Shown here piece by piece: positions 54,940 to 63,944 of a stretch of DNA of 64,000 nt. A program made the position numbers and the translations under genes. The notes beneath the pieces were generated by a model. The model had not been told where the DNA came from and searched no databases. It saw only the letters and a list, made by a program, of their open reading frames with translations. Every line of letters begins with the position of its first letter. Positions within the stretch are counted from its first letter, which is position 1. The stretch comes from Leptobacterium sp964389205 (lineage in GTDB: Bacteria; Bacteroidota; Bacteroidia; Flavobacteriales; Flavobacteriaceae): contig CAYMDH010000008.1 in assembly GCA_964389205.1 (NCBI GenBank), forward strand, positions 1 to 64,000. Direction: 5' to 3'.

Positions 54940-55881
54940 ATGATCCCTGATAAAAAGGAAGTAACTGCAGCTTTAAAAAGAGTTACTCCCTATGTACACA
55001 GGACTTCCGTTCTTAGTTCTAAAATGCTTAATGAAATAAGTGGAGCGAAATTGTTTTTTAAATGTGATAATTTTCAACGAGCAGGCTCTTTTAAAATAAG
55101 AGGCGCTACCAATGCTATTTTACAATTAACAGAAAAACAAAGAGCTAATGGTGTAGTTACTCATTCTTCGGGCAATTTCGCGCAAGCACTCTCGCTAGCA
55201 GCAAAAGCACTGGGGGTAAAAGCTTATATTGTAATGCCAAATACAGCGCCAGAAGTAAAAAAAGCAGCTGTTAAAGGATATGACGGAGAAGTTATTGAAT
55301 GTGAATCTACATTAGAAGCAAGAGAACATGCAGCTTTATTAATTTCTAAAAAGTATCATGCCACTTTCATTCATCCTTCTGATGATATAAATGTTATATT
55401 AGGCCAAGGCACTGCTGCTATAGAACTATTAGAAGAACAACCTGATATCGATATTATTTTGACACCTATTGGTGGTGGTGGCCTTATAGCGGGTACTGCA
55501 CTAGCTACACATTATTACGGCAGTAATTGTATTACTATTGGAGGAGAACCTTTGGAAGTAGATGATGCATACCGATCGCTAAAAAGTGGGAAAATTGAAA
55601 CTAACATAACTGTTAATACCATTGCAGATGGTCTTAAAACTCAATTAGGAGATGCTAACTTTCCTATTATAAAAAAGCATGTATCATCTATCATTCGTGT
55701 TACTGAAAATGAAATTATTGATGCCATGAAACTCATTTATGAACGTATGAAAATTATAGTAGAGCCTTCATCAGCAGTTCCATTTGCAGCATTATTATCA
55801 GATAAGAAACAATTTGAAGGAAAAAAAGTAGGTATCATCATTTCTGGAGGAAATGTTGATCTTGGTAAGCTCCCTTTTTGA
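54940..55881 (+). CDS. Threonine dehydratase / serine racemase-like PLP enzyme
   Basis: A 313-residue fold-type-II PLP enzyme. The PLP Lys52 lies in AGSFKIRGATNAI; SSGNFAQALSLA is the substrate loop and IGGGGLIAG near 177-185 binds the phosphate. It is the short form without the C-terminal ACT-like domain of biosynthetic IlvA, resembling catabolic threonine dehydratases and serine racemases. Threonine to 2-oxobutyrate would feed the E1 enzyme just upstream, a reasonable but unproven link. It is convergent with the gene at 55904. Confidence 0.83.
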   Translation: MIPDKKEVTAALKRVTPYVHRTSVLSSKMLNEISGAKLFFKCDNFQRAGSFKIRGATNAILQLTEKQRANGVVTHSSGNFAQALSLAAKALGVKAYIVMPNTAPEVKKAAVKGYDGEVIECESTLEAREHAALLISKKYHATFIHPSDDINVILGQGTAAIELLEEQPDIDIILTPIGGGGLIAGTALATHYYGSNCITIGGEPLEVDDAYRSLKSGKIETNITVNTIADGLKTQLGDANFPIIKKHVSSIIRVTENEIIDAMKLIYERMKIIVEPSSAVPFAALLSDKKQFEGKKVGIIISGGNVDLGKLPF

Positions 55882-55903
55882 TTCTTATAATATACAAAGT
55901 AGA

Positions 55904-57166
55904 TTAATTTCTTTTTCTTCCTTTTATTAAAACATCAATAACATCTGGTCTGGGATTAGTATAATCAAGTTTAATTTTCCCTTCATCTGTCAATGATATA
56001 CTTGCAGGAATAGTATTTGTTGTTAAATACCATCCGCTAGGCATCACAACGCTATTCCTATTTCTTCCAAAAGAACGATCCCATATTAATTCTCCTTTAT
56101 ATATCAAATACCTATTTGGGTCTGTATACGTTTCCTCAATTCGTAAGCGTGTAGATGCTCCTTTTTTTACAGGATCAAACCATATAACTACAGCTTCTGT
56201 TTCATCGGTAATTCCTCGCACTTCTATTCCTTTATCGGTAATCTCTTTTCCTTGTAGTGTTTCTACTTTAAGGTTTTCTCCTGTATCTAATATTTTTGCA
56301 GATGGATTACTAGCTTTACTACCCGTACGTACAATATTGACATACTTATTTACTCCAGTACGAGTTTCTGTGTAATCGTGATATAAACGAAACGAATGTG
56401 TTTCCGGTTGCTGCATAAAATATACAATTTCTCTATTTTGAAATGCTCGTTCTGTAAATTGATAGCTTAATCGCGCTTTGTTTTTATCTCTTCCTTGGGG
56501 TGTGTTTTTATAGTTAGGCCAAGGATGCGTTTCGTTATTTTTTATTTTAGAAACATTTTTTAAAGGACGTGCTTTTATAAGCAAAGGAACCGCTGAAACG
56601 CCATCATTAAGAAAACTAACTTTGATACGCCCAGAGGTTTCTATAGAAACTTGAGAAGGATGATTACATCCTATCACTTCATAATTAACAGGAAGCACAA
56701 TGGCATTTCTTTTAATTCCTAATGATCTATTAAACACAATAACATCATTATCTTCTGTATAATAACTTTTAGTATCCTTATAGGTTTTGTCTATACGAAT
56801 ACGAGTTTCTCCTCCTTCTGGTACTGGTCTAACTAAAGATATTTGAAGATAGTCTGTATCTTCATTCGCAGATGAAAGCCCATTGTTTTTCGCTATTTTT
56901 CCAGTAACAATATCCCAATTTAATTTTTGCCCAGAATATAGGTCATATACTTCATCTACCTTATGTTCACTACCTTTTCGCAGGGTATTCCAATAGTAAG
57001 TACTTCCGGCTTTTGTAGCACTCACATCGTAAATTATCCTAAAACTTTGTGAAACCGGATCTAGTAATTCATAGCGGGTATATGAATCTGATTGTGTTTG
57101 TTGTCCTATAAATTGTATACTTATAAAAAGGCAGAAGCAAAGCAATATTTGTTTTTTAAAGATCAT
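55904..57166 (-). CDS. Secreted protein with internal duplication, function unknown
   Basis: A 420-residue protein with a signal peptide (ends FIGQQ, about residue 22). The mature part has two similar halves of about 180 residues: the pair SQSFRIIYDVSATKAGSTYY and THSFRLYHDYTETRTGVNKY begins them, and RIRIDKTYKDTKSYY / RLRIEETYTDPNRYL followed by FNRSLGIKRNAIVLPV / WDRSFGRNRNSVVMPS repeats later. I do not recognise the family. It lies 23 bp downstream of the acylase gene on the same strand, so the two may act together in the periplasm or on the cell surface. Confidence 0.7.
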   Translation of the reverse strand: MIFKKQILLCFCLFISIQFIGQQTQSDSYTRYELLDPVSQSFRIIYDVSATKAGSTYYWNTLRKGSEHKVDEVYDLYSGQKLNWDIVTGKIAKNNGLSSANEDTDYLQISLVRPVPEGGETRIRIDKTYKDTKSYYTEDNDVIVFNRSLGIKRNAIVLPVNYEVIGCNHPSQVSIETSGRIKVSFLNDGVSAVPLLIKARPLKNVSKIKNNETHPWPNYKNTPQGRDKNKARLSYQFTERAFQNREIVYFMQQPETHSFRLYHDYTETRTGVNKYVNIVRTGSKASNPSAKILDTGENLKVETLQGKEITDKGIEVRGITDETEAVVIWFDPVKKGASTRLRIEETYTDPNRYLIYKGELIWDRSFGRNRNSVVMPSGWYLTTNTIPASISLTDEGKIKLDYTNPRPDVIDVLIKGRKRN

Positions 57167-57189
57167 TTTAAATATGTACTAACTGCGTT

Positions 57190-59376
57190 TTATTTTCTTT
57201 TTCCTGGATGATAGGTTTCTTCTGCTCTTTTCTCTACATCTTCTTTGTAAAAAGCTACTTCTTTAAATTGCATATCTGCATAGCGTTGTGCCTGATCTCC
57301 AAAATGTGAAGATTCTGGATCACTACTTTGCCCACCAGCTAATATCGTTTTTGCTTTTACCTGATCTCCAAACTCTACAGCAGCTACAAAACTATTTCCT
57401 CTGGTTCCATATATTTTTTTAGTATCATTGGTATAACTAACACCATAAGCAGCTAATGCTCCCCAACGACCTGATGCAAAACCAACTGCTATGCTTGGTT
57501 TATTATCATCAAATGCTTGGCGAATGTCTCCATTTAATCGTTGATATCTATTTACTTCACCCCATGGAGTATTCCAAGAACCAAAATCTGTATTCATTTT
57601 AGTAATTACTTCTTCAAATATGTCTAAACGTTCATTTATAGGAGAATTAGAACCCAAATATGTCATTAATTCCATATCACTAGTAATAGTTTTTGGTCGT
57701 CTCCCTTTACGCCCATAGTGTGTACCGTAAAAATGAGCCAAAGACATCGCTACAGATTCTTTAGAAGATTTATAATCCCAATTTCTTAAAATATCAATAG
57801 CTTCTTTTAGTTTAGGGTTTTTAATTTTATAATCATCATATGCAGTAACTAAACCAGGTATTAGCGCTTCAAATGCTGGAAGAAAAGAATCATGTGCCAT
57901 GGCTATAACATTGTCTAGAGTATATCCGTTTTCTTTTTTAGAACTTAACAAGTCAATAGCATGTACTCCTCTAAAATTTTCCCTGTCTATAGACATATAG
58001 TTAGGATAATCTTCTTTTTTAGGGCTAAATTCTAAGGCAGCAGTATAAGGTGTTGAATTACAATTCTGCAACCATCCATTTTCTGGATTTAACAAGTTAA
58101 TAGTCTCATCTACAGGATGCAATCCATTCCAATCTGTTTTTGGATTACTTCCATCTACTGGGTTTCTATAATTAAAACTAGTATCTCTTTTTGGAATAAA
58201 ATTTCCATGAAAATAAGCTATGTTTCCCTCTGCATCTGCGTATACTGTATTATTAGAAGAATTTGTTCTAATATCCATCATTTTGCGAAACCCGTCATAT
58301 CCGCTTTGTTTTGTTCTTATATACGATTGCTTTAAAGCATTTACAGGTTCCCACATCATAGCTGTAGCTGTCCATTGATCATCTGTCATATGGGTTACAG
58401 GACCGTGATGTGTATGATGCATAGGAAATGTTTTTTCTTTAATAGTATTTCCGTCTCTGTATTTTAATGTAACTTCTGAGGAAGTTACAGGTCTCATTTC
58501 TTCACCATATTTATATAATAATTTGCCATCTATATTTACGATATCTTCTTTAAACTCATCAATAACATCTGTATAAGTAGAGGTATGCATCCATCCTGTT
58601 TTTTCATTGAACCCTTGATACACAAAAAATTGTCCCCAGGTTACAGCACCATAAGCATTCAATCCTTCTTCACTAACAACATGAACCTCTCCTCTAAAGA
58701 AAAAAGAGGTATGTGGGTTTATTAATAAAATGGGGTTTCCAGATGCCGTTAATTTTCCAGAAATAGAAATGCCATTAGATCCCTTAGGTTCTAATTCTTC
58801 TTTTTCTTTTAGCATCGCTACCTTTTGTGCTTGGGGAATTTCCATATTACCTTCATAAAAAGCTTTCAATTTGGCAACAGATACACGTTCAATATCACCT
58901 CCTATGGACCCTTCACTAAAATACATAGGCATCCAAGGCTCAAAATGTGTTAGTAGTTTAGGAGTCACTTCAGGGTGTGTATGTAAATAATAATTAATTC
59001 CGTCTGCAAAGGCATTACATAATTCTTTTAACCAATCTGGAGATTTTTCATAGTTTTCAATTGCTTTCTCTTCTGTCATAAATAATTTAGCTCGTAAATC
59101 ACTATATAAGGCTTCTTCTCCTTCTACCTCTGCCAATCTTCCTGTTGCCCATATATAATTTTGTTCTACCCTATTAAAATCATCTTCACATTGTGCGTAT
59201 AACAATCCAAAAACAGCTTCTGCATCTGTTTTCCCATAAATGTGAGGGACTCCATAATCATCTCTGATGATTGTAACATTTTCAGCTATTGACTCTAAAC
59301 GAGAGATTTCTGAGTTGGTTTTTTTTTCTGTACAAGAAGCAACAATAATGATTAAGAAGAATAGTATTCTTTTCAT
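57190..59376 (-). CDS. Penicillin acylase family lipoprotein (possible acyl-homoserine lactone acylase)
   Basis: A 728-residue Ntn-hydrolase. The lipobox is IIVASC (Cys15). The start of the alpha part, IIRDDYGVPHIYGKTDAEAVFGL, is typical of the family. The auto-cleavage site is Gly199-Ser200 in EPKGSNGISISG; Ser200 becomes the N-terminal nucleophile of the beta chain. Asn/Arg residues of the oxyanion hole occur in later blocks such as TWGQFFVYQGFNEKTGWMHT. Relatives cleave beta-lactam side chains or N-acyl-homoserine lactones, hence possible quorum quenching; the substrate is unknown. Followed by the duplicated-domain secreted protein. Confidence 0.85.
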   Translation of the reverse strand: MKRILFFLIIIVASCTEKKTNSEISRLESIAENVTIIRDDYGVPHIYGKTDAEAVFGLLYAQCEDDFNRVEQNYIWATGRLAEVEGEEALYSDLRAKLFMTEEKAIENYEKSPDWLKELCNAFADGINYYLHTHPEVTPKLLTHFEPWMPMYFSEGSIGGDIERVSVAKLKAFYEGNMEIPQAQKVAMLKEKEELEPKGSNGISISGKLTASGNPILLINPHTSFFFRGEVHVVSEEGLNAYGAVTWGQFFVYQGFNEKTGWMHTSTYTDVIDEFKEDIVNIDGKLLYKYGEEMRPVTSSEVTLKYRDGNTIKEKTFPMHHTHHGPVTHMTDDQWTATAMMWEPVNALKQSYIRTKQSGYDGFRKMMDIRTNSSNNTVYADAEGNIAYFHGNFIPKRDTSFNYRNPVDGSNPKTDWNGLHPVDETINLLNPENGWLQNCNSTPYTAALEFSPKKEDYPNYMSIDRENFRGVHAIDLLSSKKENGYTLDNVIAMAHDSFLPAFEALIPGLVTAYDDYKIKNPKLKEAIDILRNWDYKSSKESVAMSLAHFYGTHYGRKGRRPKTITSDMELMTYLGSNSPINERLDIFEEVITKMNTDFGSWNTPWGEVNRYQRLNGDIRQAFDDNKPSIAVGFASGRWGALAAYGVSYTNDTKKIYGTRGNSFVAAVEFGDQVKAKTILAGGQSSDPESSHFGDQAQRYADMQFKEVAFYKEDVEKRAEETYHPGKRK

Positions 59377-59500
59377 GAAATGATGGTTTAATTAGTAAAA
59401 TTCTTTATGGCGGTAAAAGTGCAAGCTAAAGTACTAAATTTAATATACCGCTTCACGCCTAGTTTGTTAAATTCATAACAGAATAGTTGTTATAGCTACT

Positions 59501-59938
59501 CTAGTATTGAAAACTAAGAAGTAATAATATAATAAGTGTAAAAATCAGCAAAAAATACAAAGAATAGCGCAATATATATTTCCAAGCAAAGTTTTTTTCA
59601 AAGGTAGTTTTTACCAACATTCTATACCCATTATTTCTTACTTGTATAATTTTTGGAGGGTTTTTAAAATGAGCGTTTAATTCGTTTTGCAAATTGTAAA
59701 TGGTTTCCTTTAGAGAATTTGCATTGATATCTGAATTATCCCAAATGCAATGAATCAATTCTTCATTGGATACTATTTTATTCGCTTGCTTTAATAGAAC
59801 ATATGAGAGCGTTGCCAGACGTGGATTTAATATTAAATCTGCTTCGATACCGTTAGAAAGTACTCTAAGTTCTGGTGAAAGTATCCAATCACCAGCTTTA
59901 GCATATGTTTTTATAGTACTATTTCTATTAAATCTCAT
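59501..59938 (-). CDS. Membrane-anchored winged-helix transcriptional regulator (OmpR/CadC-like)
   Basis: A 145-residue protein. Residues about 10-110 form an OmpR-type winged helix (LNPRLATLSYVLLKQANKIV, then NANSLKETIYNLQNELN and IIQVRNNGYRML as the DNA-contacting wing). A single transmembrane helix follows (about 122-143, IL-rich), with almost nothing outside. This is a minimal ToxR/CadC-like regulator without a periplasmic sensor; it must take signals from the membrane or a partner. It is divergent from the DUF3089 lipoprotein gene across a symmetric inverted repeat, its likely operator or promoter. Confidence 0.75.
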   Translation of the reverse strand: MRFNRNSTIKTYAKAGDWILSPELRVLSNGIEADLILNPRLATLSYVLLKQANKIVSNEELIHCIWDNSDINANSLKETIYNLQNELNAHFKNPPKIIQVRNNGYRMLVKTTFEKNFAWKYILRYSLYFLLIFTLIILLLLSFQY

Positions 59939-59984
59939 CTAAGAGAAAACTATTAATATTTATTTTAAGCATTTATAAAATGTT

Positions 59985-60027
59985 CAAAAGTAACATATTC
60001 AATGAAAGTGAAAAAATGTTACTTTTA
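59985..60027. promoter_or_regulatory. Symmetric divergent promoter/operator
   Basis: A perfect 11-bp inverted repeat (AAAAGTAACAT, 59986-59996, and ATGTTACTTTT, 60016-60026) with a 19-bp spacer. Each arm contains a -7-like element facing outwards: TACTTTTG on the minus strand (for the winged-helix regulator) and TACTTTTA on the plus strand (for the DUF3089 gene). The arms are also a plausible operator for the adjacent winged-helix protein. Confidence 0.55.
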
Positions 60028-60068
60028 TACTAATTGTTTTTGCAAAATACAGTGTGAATTTTTTATTT

Positions 60069-61082
60069 ATGAATCGACTCTTCCCTATTTCTATTTTTGT
60101 TTTACTGCTGTTAAATGCATGTAAATCATATCAACCAAACTATGTTTATAAAAATATTCCTTCTGAAAAGATTATGTATAACAAGCTAGAAAATTGGGCT
60201 GCACATCCTGACAAACAAGATCCTTCAGATCGTATTCCCGGTAAAGATTTATTAATAGATAATTTATTGTATAAAGCAGATGTGTTTTTTATACACCCAA
60301 CAACTTATACAGGTAGTAAAGGGCAAGATTTATGGAATCCATCAATTAATGATTCACTATTAAATGTAAAAACAGATGCTTCTTCTATTCTATATCAAGC
60401 CAGTGCATTCAATAAAGCTGGACGCATTTTTGCTCCTAGGTATAGACAAGCACATTTACACGCCTATAGTACAAAATATAAGGTATCTGCTAAAAAAGCA
60501 TTTGCATTGGCATATAATGACGTAAAGCAAGCTTTTGAATATTACTTAAAACATTATAATGAAGGACGCCCTATCATAATAGCCTCTCATAGTCAAGGAA
60601 CTACCCATGCAGGACCATTAATGCGTGAATTTTTTGATGGAAAGTCATTACAAAAACAATTAGTTGCTGCTTATTTAATTGGGTTACCTGTCCCTAAAAA
60701 TTATTTTAAAAAAATTGTTCCTTGTGAAAATCCTGATGATATCGGTTGTTTTACATCTTGGCGAACCTATAAAAAAGGATATCTTCCTAAAAACAGAGCC
60801 TTAGGTAATACAATTTTAGTTACCAATCCTTTAAGTTGGAAAACAGATACTATTTATATAAGTAAAGAAGCTAATTTAGGAGCCGTACTACGAAAATTTG
60901 ATGTTGTTATGAACGAAAGTGTAGATGCACAAGTACATAATGGGATTTTATGGGCTACAAAACCGAAATTTCCTGGTAGTTTTCTTTTTACTCGAAAAAA
61001 TTATCATATCACAGATATAAATTTCTATTATTTCAATATTCGAGAAAATGCAGTGCTGCGGGTCAAAGCTTTTTTAAAATAA
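60069..61082 (+). CDS. DUF3089 lipoprotein, alpha/beta hydrolase-like
   Basis: A 337-residue lipoprotein; the ATG at 60069 is preferred over an upstream GTG (60054) because it starts a clean signal with lipobox LLNAC (about residue 18). The DUF3089 pattern is clear: DVFFIHPTTYTG, YRQAHLHAYS and the nucleophile elbow IASHSQGTTHAGPL with Ser in GxSxG-like context (S-H-S-Q-G). It may be a surface esterase or lipase. It is controlled from the divergent promoter shared with the winged-helix regulator. No further gene follows closely. Confidence 0.82.
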   Translation: MNRLFPISIFVLLLLNACKSYQPNYVYKNIPSEKIMYNKLENWAAHPDKQDPSDRIPGKDLLIDNLLYKADVFFIHPTTYTGSKGQDLWNPSINDSLLNVKTDASSILYQASAFNKAGRIFAPRYRQAHLHAYSTKYKVSAKKAFALAYNDVKQAFEYYLKHYNEGRPIIIASHSQGTTHAGPLMREFFDGKSLQKQLVAAYLIGLPVPKNYFKKIVPCENPDDIGCFTSWRTYKKGYLPKNRALGNTILVTNPLSWKTDTIYISKEANLGAVLRKFDVVMNESVDAQVHNGILWATKPKFPGSFLFTRKNYHITDINFYYFNIRENAVLRVKAFLK

Positions 61083-61257
61083 TAATTTCTTTAATTTCAT
61101 AAATTACTTTTTGTTACTTCTTAATACGGGTATTTTTCCCCTTATTTGGAGTATAGCTAATTTATATTTGATAAATTCTAAGTTTATTAAGATATTTTTT
61201 TTGATAAAATAGAAGGTATTATATTCTGTTTTACTGAATATTAATTGCTTTTTATTT

Positions 61258-61932
61258 ATGAATACTTTTCAAATCATATTAACCGTTTTTTTAGGTGTTG
61301 CAGGTTTTTTACCTGATTTGCTTGTTAAAAACAAAGAGAAAACAACAGCTGAGAGAAATGCATACAAGATTAAACTTAGTATTATTATTTTGATAAGCGT
61401 TCTATTACTAATAGATGGTTTTTATACAAAATACAGACAGCGAAGCATCATTAAACAGCAAGTATTGATAGAGAAAAAAGAAAAAGAAGATAGAGAACGT
61501 ATTACCAAATGCAGCAATATAGTTACACAAATAATGAGAGCTTTTAGTGATCAAGAAAGTAATCTTAGTTCTTATGAAAATACTCTTTCAGATATAATTG
61601 ATACTAAAGAACTTTTAGAATACGAGGAAATTAATTCTAAATTATACAAACAAGGAATAAATGAATTACATAAATATGAGAAAGAACGTGATTTTTTAGC
61701 TAAAAAAATAAAAGAGGAAAAAGAACATCATTTAATAATTAATAACCTAGAAGAGTTTTATGTATTAACTAATAATTTTAATAAAAATGAAATTGCTTCT
61801 TCTTATAAGAATTATTATATCCTTTTAAAATCTGACGGCCCTTATACTGCAGAAGTGAATGCGTTATCTGAGAAATTTTCAAATATGCTTATAGATACTC
61901 TCACTAAACTATCACATGATGTTTATAATTAA
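61258..61932 (+). CDS. Membrane-anchored coiled-coil protein, function unknown
   Basis: A 224-residue protein with two N-terminal hydrophobic segments (about 4-20 and 39-56, IIILISVLLLIDGFY) followed by a Lys/Glu-rich, strongly helical region (about 60-160) consistent with a coiled coil. I do not recognise it. It is followed 6 bp later by the four-helix membrane protein gene, so the two form an operon. The pair has no relation to the helicase next to it that I can see. Confidence 0.6.
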   Translation: MNTFQIILTVFLGVAGFLPDLLVKNKEKTTAERNAYKIKLSIIILISVLLLIDGFYTKYRQRSIIKQQVLIEKKEKEDRERITKCSNIVTQIMRAFSDQESNLSSYENTLSDIIDTKELLEYEEINSKLYKQGINELHKYEKERDFLAKKIKEEKEHHLIINNLEEFYVLTNNFNKNEIASSYKNYYILLKSDGPYTAEVNALSEKFSNMLIDTLTKLSHDVYN

Positions 61933-61938
61933 AACTAT

Positions 61939-62535
61939 ATGAAGAAAAAAATATTAGAAGTAGCACTCCACGAACATACTACGATCAATAAAAAAATAGA
62001 CGATTTTATAAGTGCGCAATTCATCTATATTACTACAATATTGACTTTTGCGTCAAGTTTTATATACGTCGCTTATGAAAGCAAACAAGAAGATTCTAGT
62101 TATTACGAGTATGTTCAATTTTTACCTTATCTATTTATCATCATAGCTCCTGTTTTCATGTTTAAATTTAATAGAACTGTGATTCTTCATGGGTATAGAT
62201 ATGCTATAGAAGAAAGAATCAATATGTTAATAGGTAAAAATGTAAAGATTGGGGGATATCTTACTAAAGAAAAACTACTCAATACAAATCCTTTTTCTAT
62301 AAGTATTTTTATTACTATAGCACTAGCAATAGGTATAAGTATTGTTTATTGTCATAGATTTCAGGAACATTTTTGGAATTTCAATTTTTTTATTCAAGCT
62401 ATTATTTTAATAATTGGGAGTACTGCTTTCATTATAATAAATAATAAAGCATTTATGAAAGGGTATAACTTTGCCGTTCTTCTATATGACAAAGATCATG
62501 CGTTATTAAAACGTTCTACAAAAAAGAAAACCTAG
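61939..62535 (+). CDS. Polytopic membrane protein, function unknown
   Basis: A 198-residue protein with four predicted membrane helices in two pairs (about 27-47, 60-77, then 112-130 and 142-160). The N-terminus and the segment between the pairs are charged; the C-terminus ends in KRSTKKKT. No family is recognised. It is coupled to the coiled-coil gene upstream with 6 bp between them, suggesting a two-protein membrane complex. Confidence 0.6.
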   Translation: MKKKILEVALHEHTTINKKIDDFISAQFIYITTILTFASSFIYVAYESKQEDSSYYEYVQFLPYLFIIIAPVFMFKFNRTVILHGYRYAIEERINMLIGKNVKIGGYLTKEKLLNTNPFSISIFITIALAIGISIVYCHRFQEHFWNFNFFIQAIILIIGSTAFIIINNKAFMKGYNFAVLLYDKDHALLKRSTKKKT

Positions 62536-62565
62536 CTATTAGTTGTACAATAACTAATCTTCGCT

Positions 62566-62593
62566 GGTTTACAATTCGTAAACCCTATCTTTG
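62566..62593 (+). promoter_or_regulatory. Promoter of second DEAD-box gene with overlapping palindrome
   Basis: TATCTTTG (62586-62593) is an exact TAnnTTTG -7 element. Directly upstream a perfect palindrome GGTTTAC-AATTC-GTAAACC (62566-62584) occupies the spacer and -33 region, where a bound repressor could block RNA polymerase. Start codon at 62616. Confidence 0.5.
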
Positions 62594-62615
62594 CGAGAAT
62601 AGTATAAGAATATAT

Positions 62616-63851
62616 ATGTCATTTAAAGAATTACAACTAAACAAACCTATTGTAAAAGCTATTACAGAAAAAGGATATACAACTCCTACTCCTATTCAAA
62701 ACAAGGCAATTCCTGCCATCTTAGCAAAAAAAGATATTATTGCTTCTGCACAAACGGGCACTGGTAAAACGGCTGCTTTTGCATTGCCTATTTTGCAATT
62801 GTTATTTGATAAACAAGACGCTCCTAAGAAAGGAAAAAAAATTAGAGTTTTAATTGTTTGCCCAACAAGAGAATTAGCTATACAAATAGAAGACAACTTT
62901 AAAACGTATAGCAAGTATACTAATTTAAGAAGTACTGCGGTTTTTGGAGGTGCTTCTATAGAACCACAAATTGAAGTTATTAAAAAAGGGATTGATATTT
63001 TAATTGCAACTCCTGGAAGGTTATTAGATTTACATAAACAAGCTATTATTCATCTAAATTATATCGAAACATTAGTTTTAGATGAAGCAGATTTGATGCT
63101 GGATATGGGGTTCATTGATGATGTAAAAAAAATAGAACGTCTATGTCCAGATGAAAAACAAATTTTATTGTTTTCTGCAACAATGCCACATAAAGTAATT
63201 CAATTAGCAAATACCATTTTAAATACTCCAAAAGAGATTAGTATTAGGGCAAATTCTATAGCTACTAAAAATGTAAATCAGTTATTATACTATACACCGA
63301 AACCAAAAAAGATTGAACTTTGTTTGCATTTATTACGAAATACGATAAAAGGCACCATTCTTATCTTTAGACGTACCAAATATGGGGTAGATAAACTAGA
63401 ATCTGTACTATTTAAAAATAACTATGAAGCAGTTAGTATTCATGGAGATAAAACCCAAAGTGCTAGACAAGAAGCATTAAACGTTTTTAAAAAAGGTGCT
63501 GCTTCTATTCTTATTGCTACAGATGTAGCTGCGCGCGGTATTGATATTGATTCATTAGATGCTGTTATTAATTTTGATTTACCTAATGTCCCTGAAACTT
63601 ATATACACCGTATTGGAAGAACTGGAAGAGCTGGTAAAATAGGAGTTTCCTATTCTTTTTGTTCTGCAGATGAAAAAGCATATGTAACCCATATAGAGAA
63701 GTTAACTCATACGTCCATTACTATTGAAGAAGATCATCCATATCCTTTAGATCCAAAAGCAAAACCTGAAGTACATAAAAAACCTGGAAGTAAGCATAGG
63801 AAAGGAAGGAAATCACAAGCATCTAAAAAGAAGAAAAAAAGATGGTATTAA
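62616..63851 (+). CDS. DEAD-box ATP-dependent RNA helicase
   Basis: A 411-residue helicase with Q-motif YTTPTPIQ, Walker A AQTGTGKT (45-52), PTRELA, DEAD in LVLDEADLMLDMGF, SAT in LLFSATMP and HRIGRTGRAG near residue 331. The C-terminal tail (about 385-411) is Lys/Arg/Ser-rich and probably binds RNA. It parallels the helicase at 29540 in architecture; both are RhlE-like paralogues. A palindrome overlaps its promoter, so expression may be repressed under some condition. Confidence 0.92.
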   Translation: MSFKELQLNKPIVKAITEKGYTTPTPIQNKAIPAILAKKDIIASAQTGTGKTAAFALPILQLLFDKQDAPKKGKKIRVLIVCPTRELAIQIEDNFKTYSKYTNLRSTAVFGGASIEPQIEVIKKGIDILIATPGRLLDLHKQAIIHLNYIETLVLDEADLMLDMGFIDDVKKIERLCPDEKQILLFSATMPHKVIQLANTILNTPKEISIRANSIATKNVNQLLYYTPKPKKIELCLHLLRNTIKGTILIFRRTKYGVDKLESVLFKNNYEAVSIHGDKTQSARQEALNVFKKGAASILIATDVAARGIDIDSLDAVINFDLPNVPETYIHRIGRTGRAGKIGVSYSFCSADEKAYVTHIEKLTHTSITIEEDHPYPLDPKAKPEVHKKPGSKHRKGRKSQASKKKKKRWY

Positions 63852-63944
63852 TTTATTTTAATATTGTAAACTGATAGAAAATAACGTTTTGTATCATCTA
63901 AAAACTATTTCTTATTTTTAACACATTAACCAAACTTCTTATTT

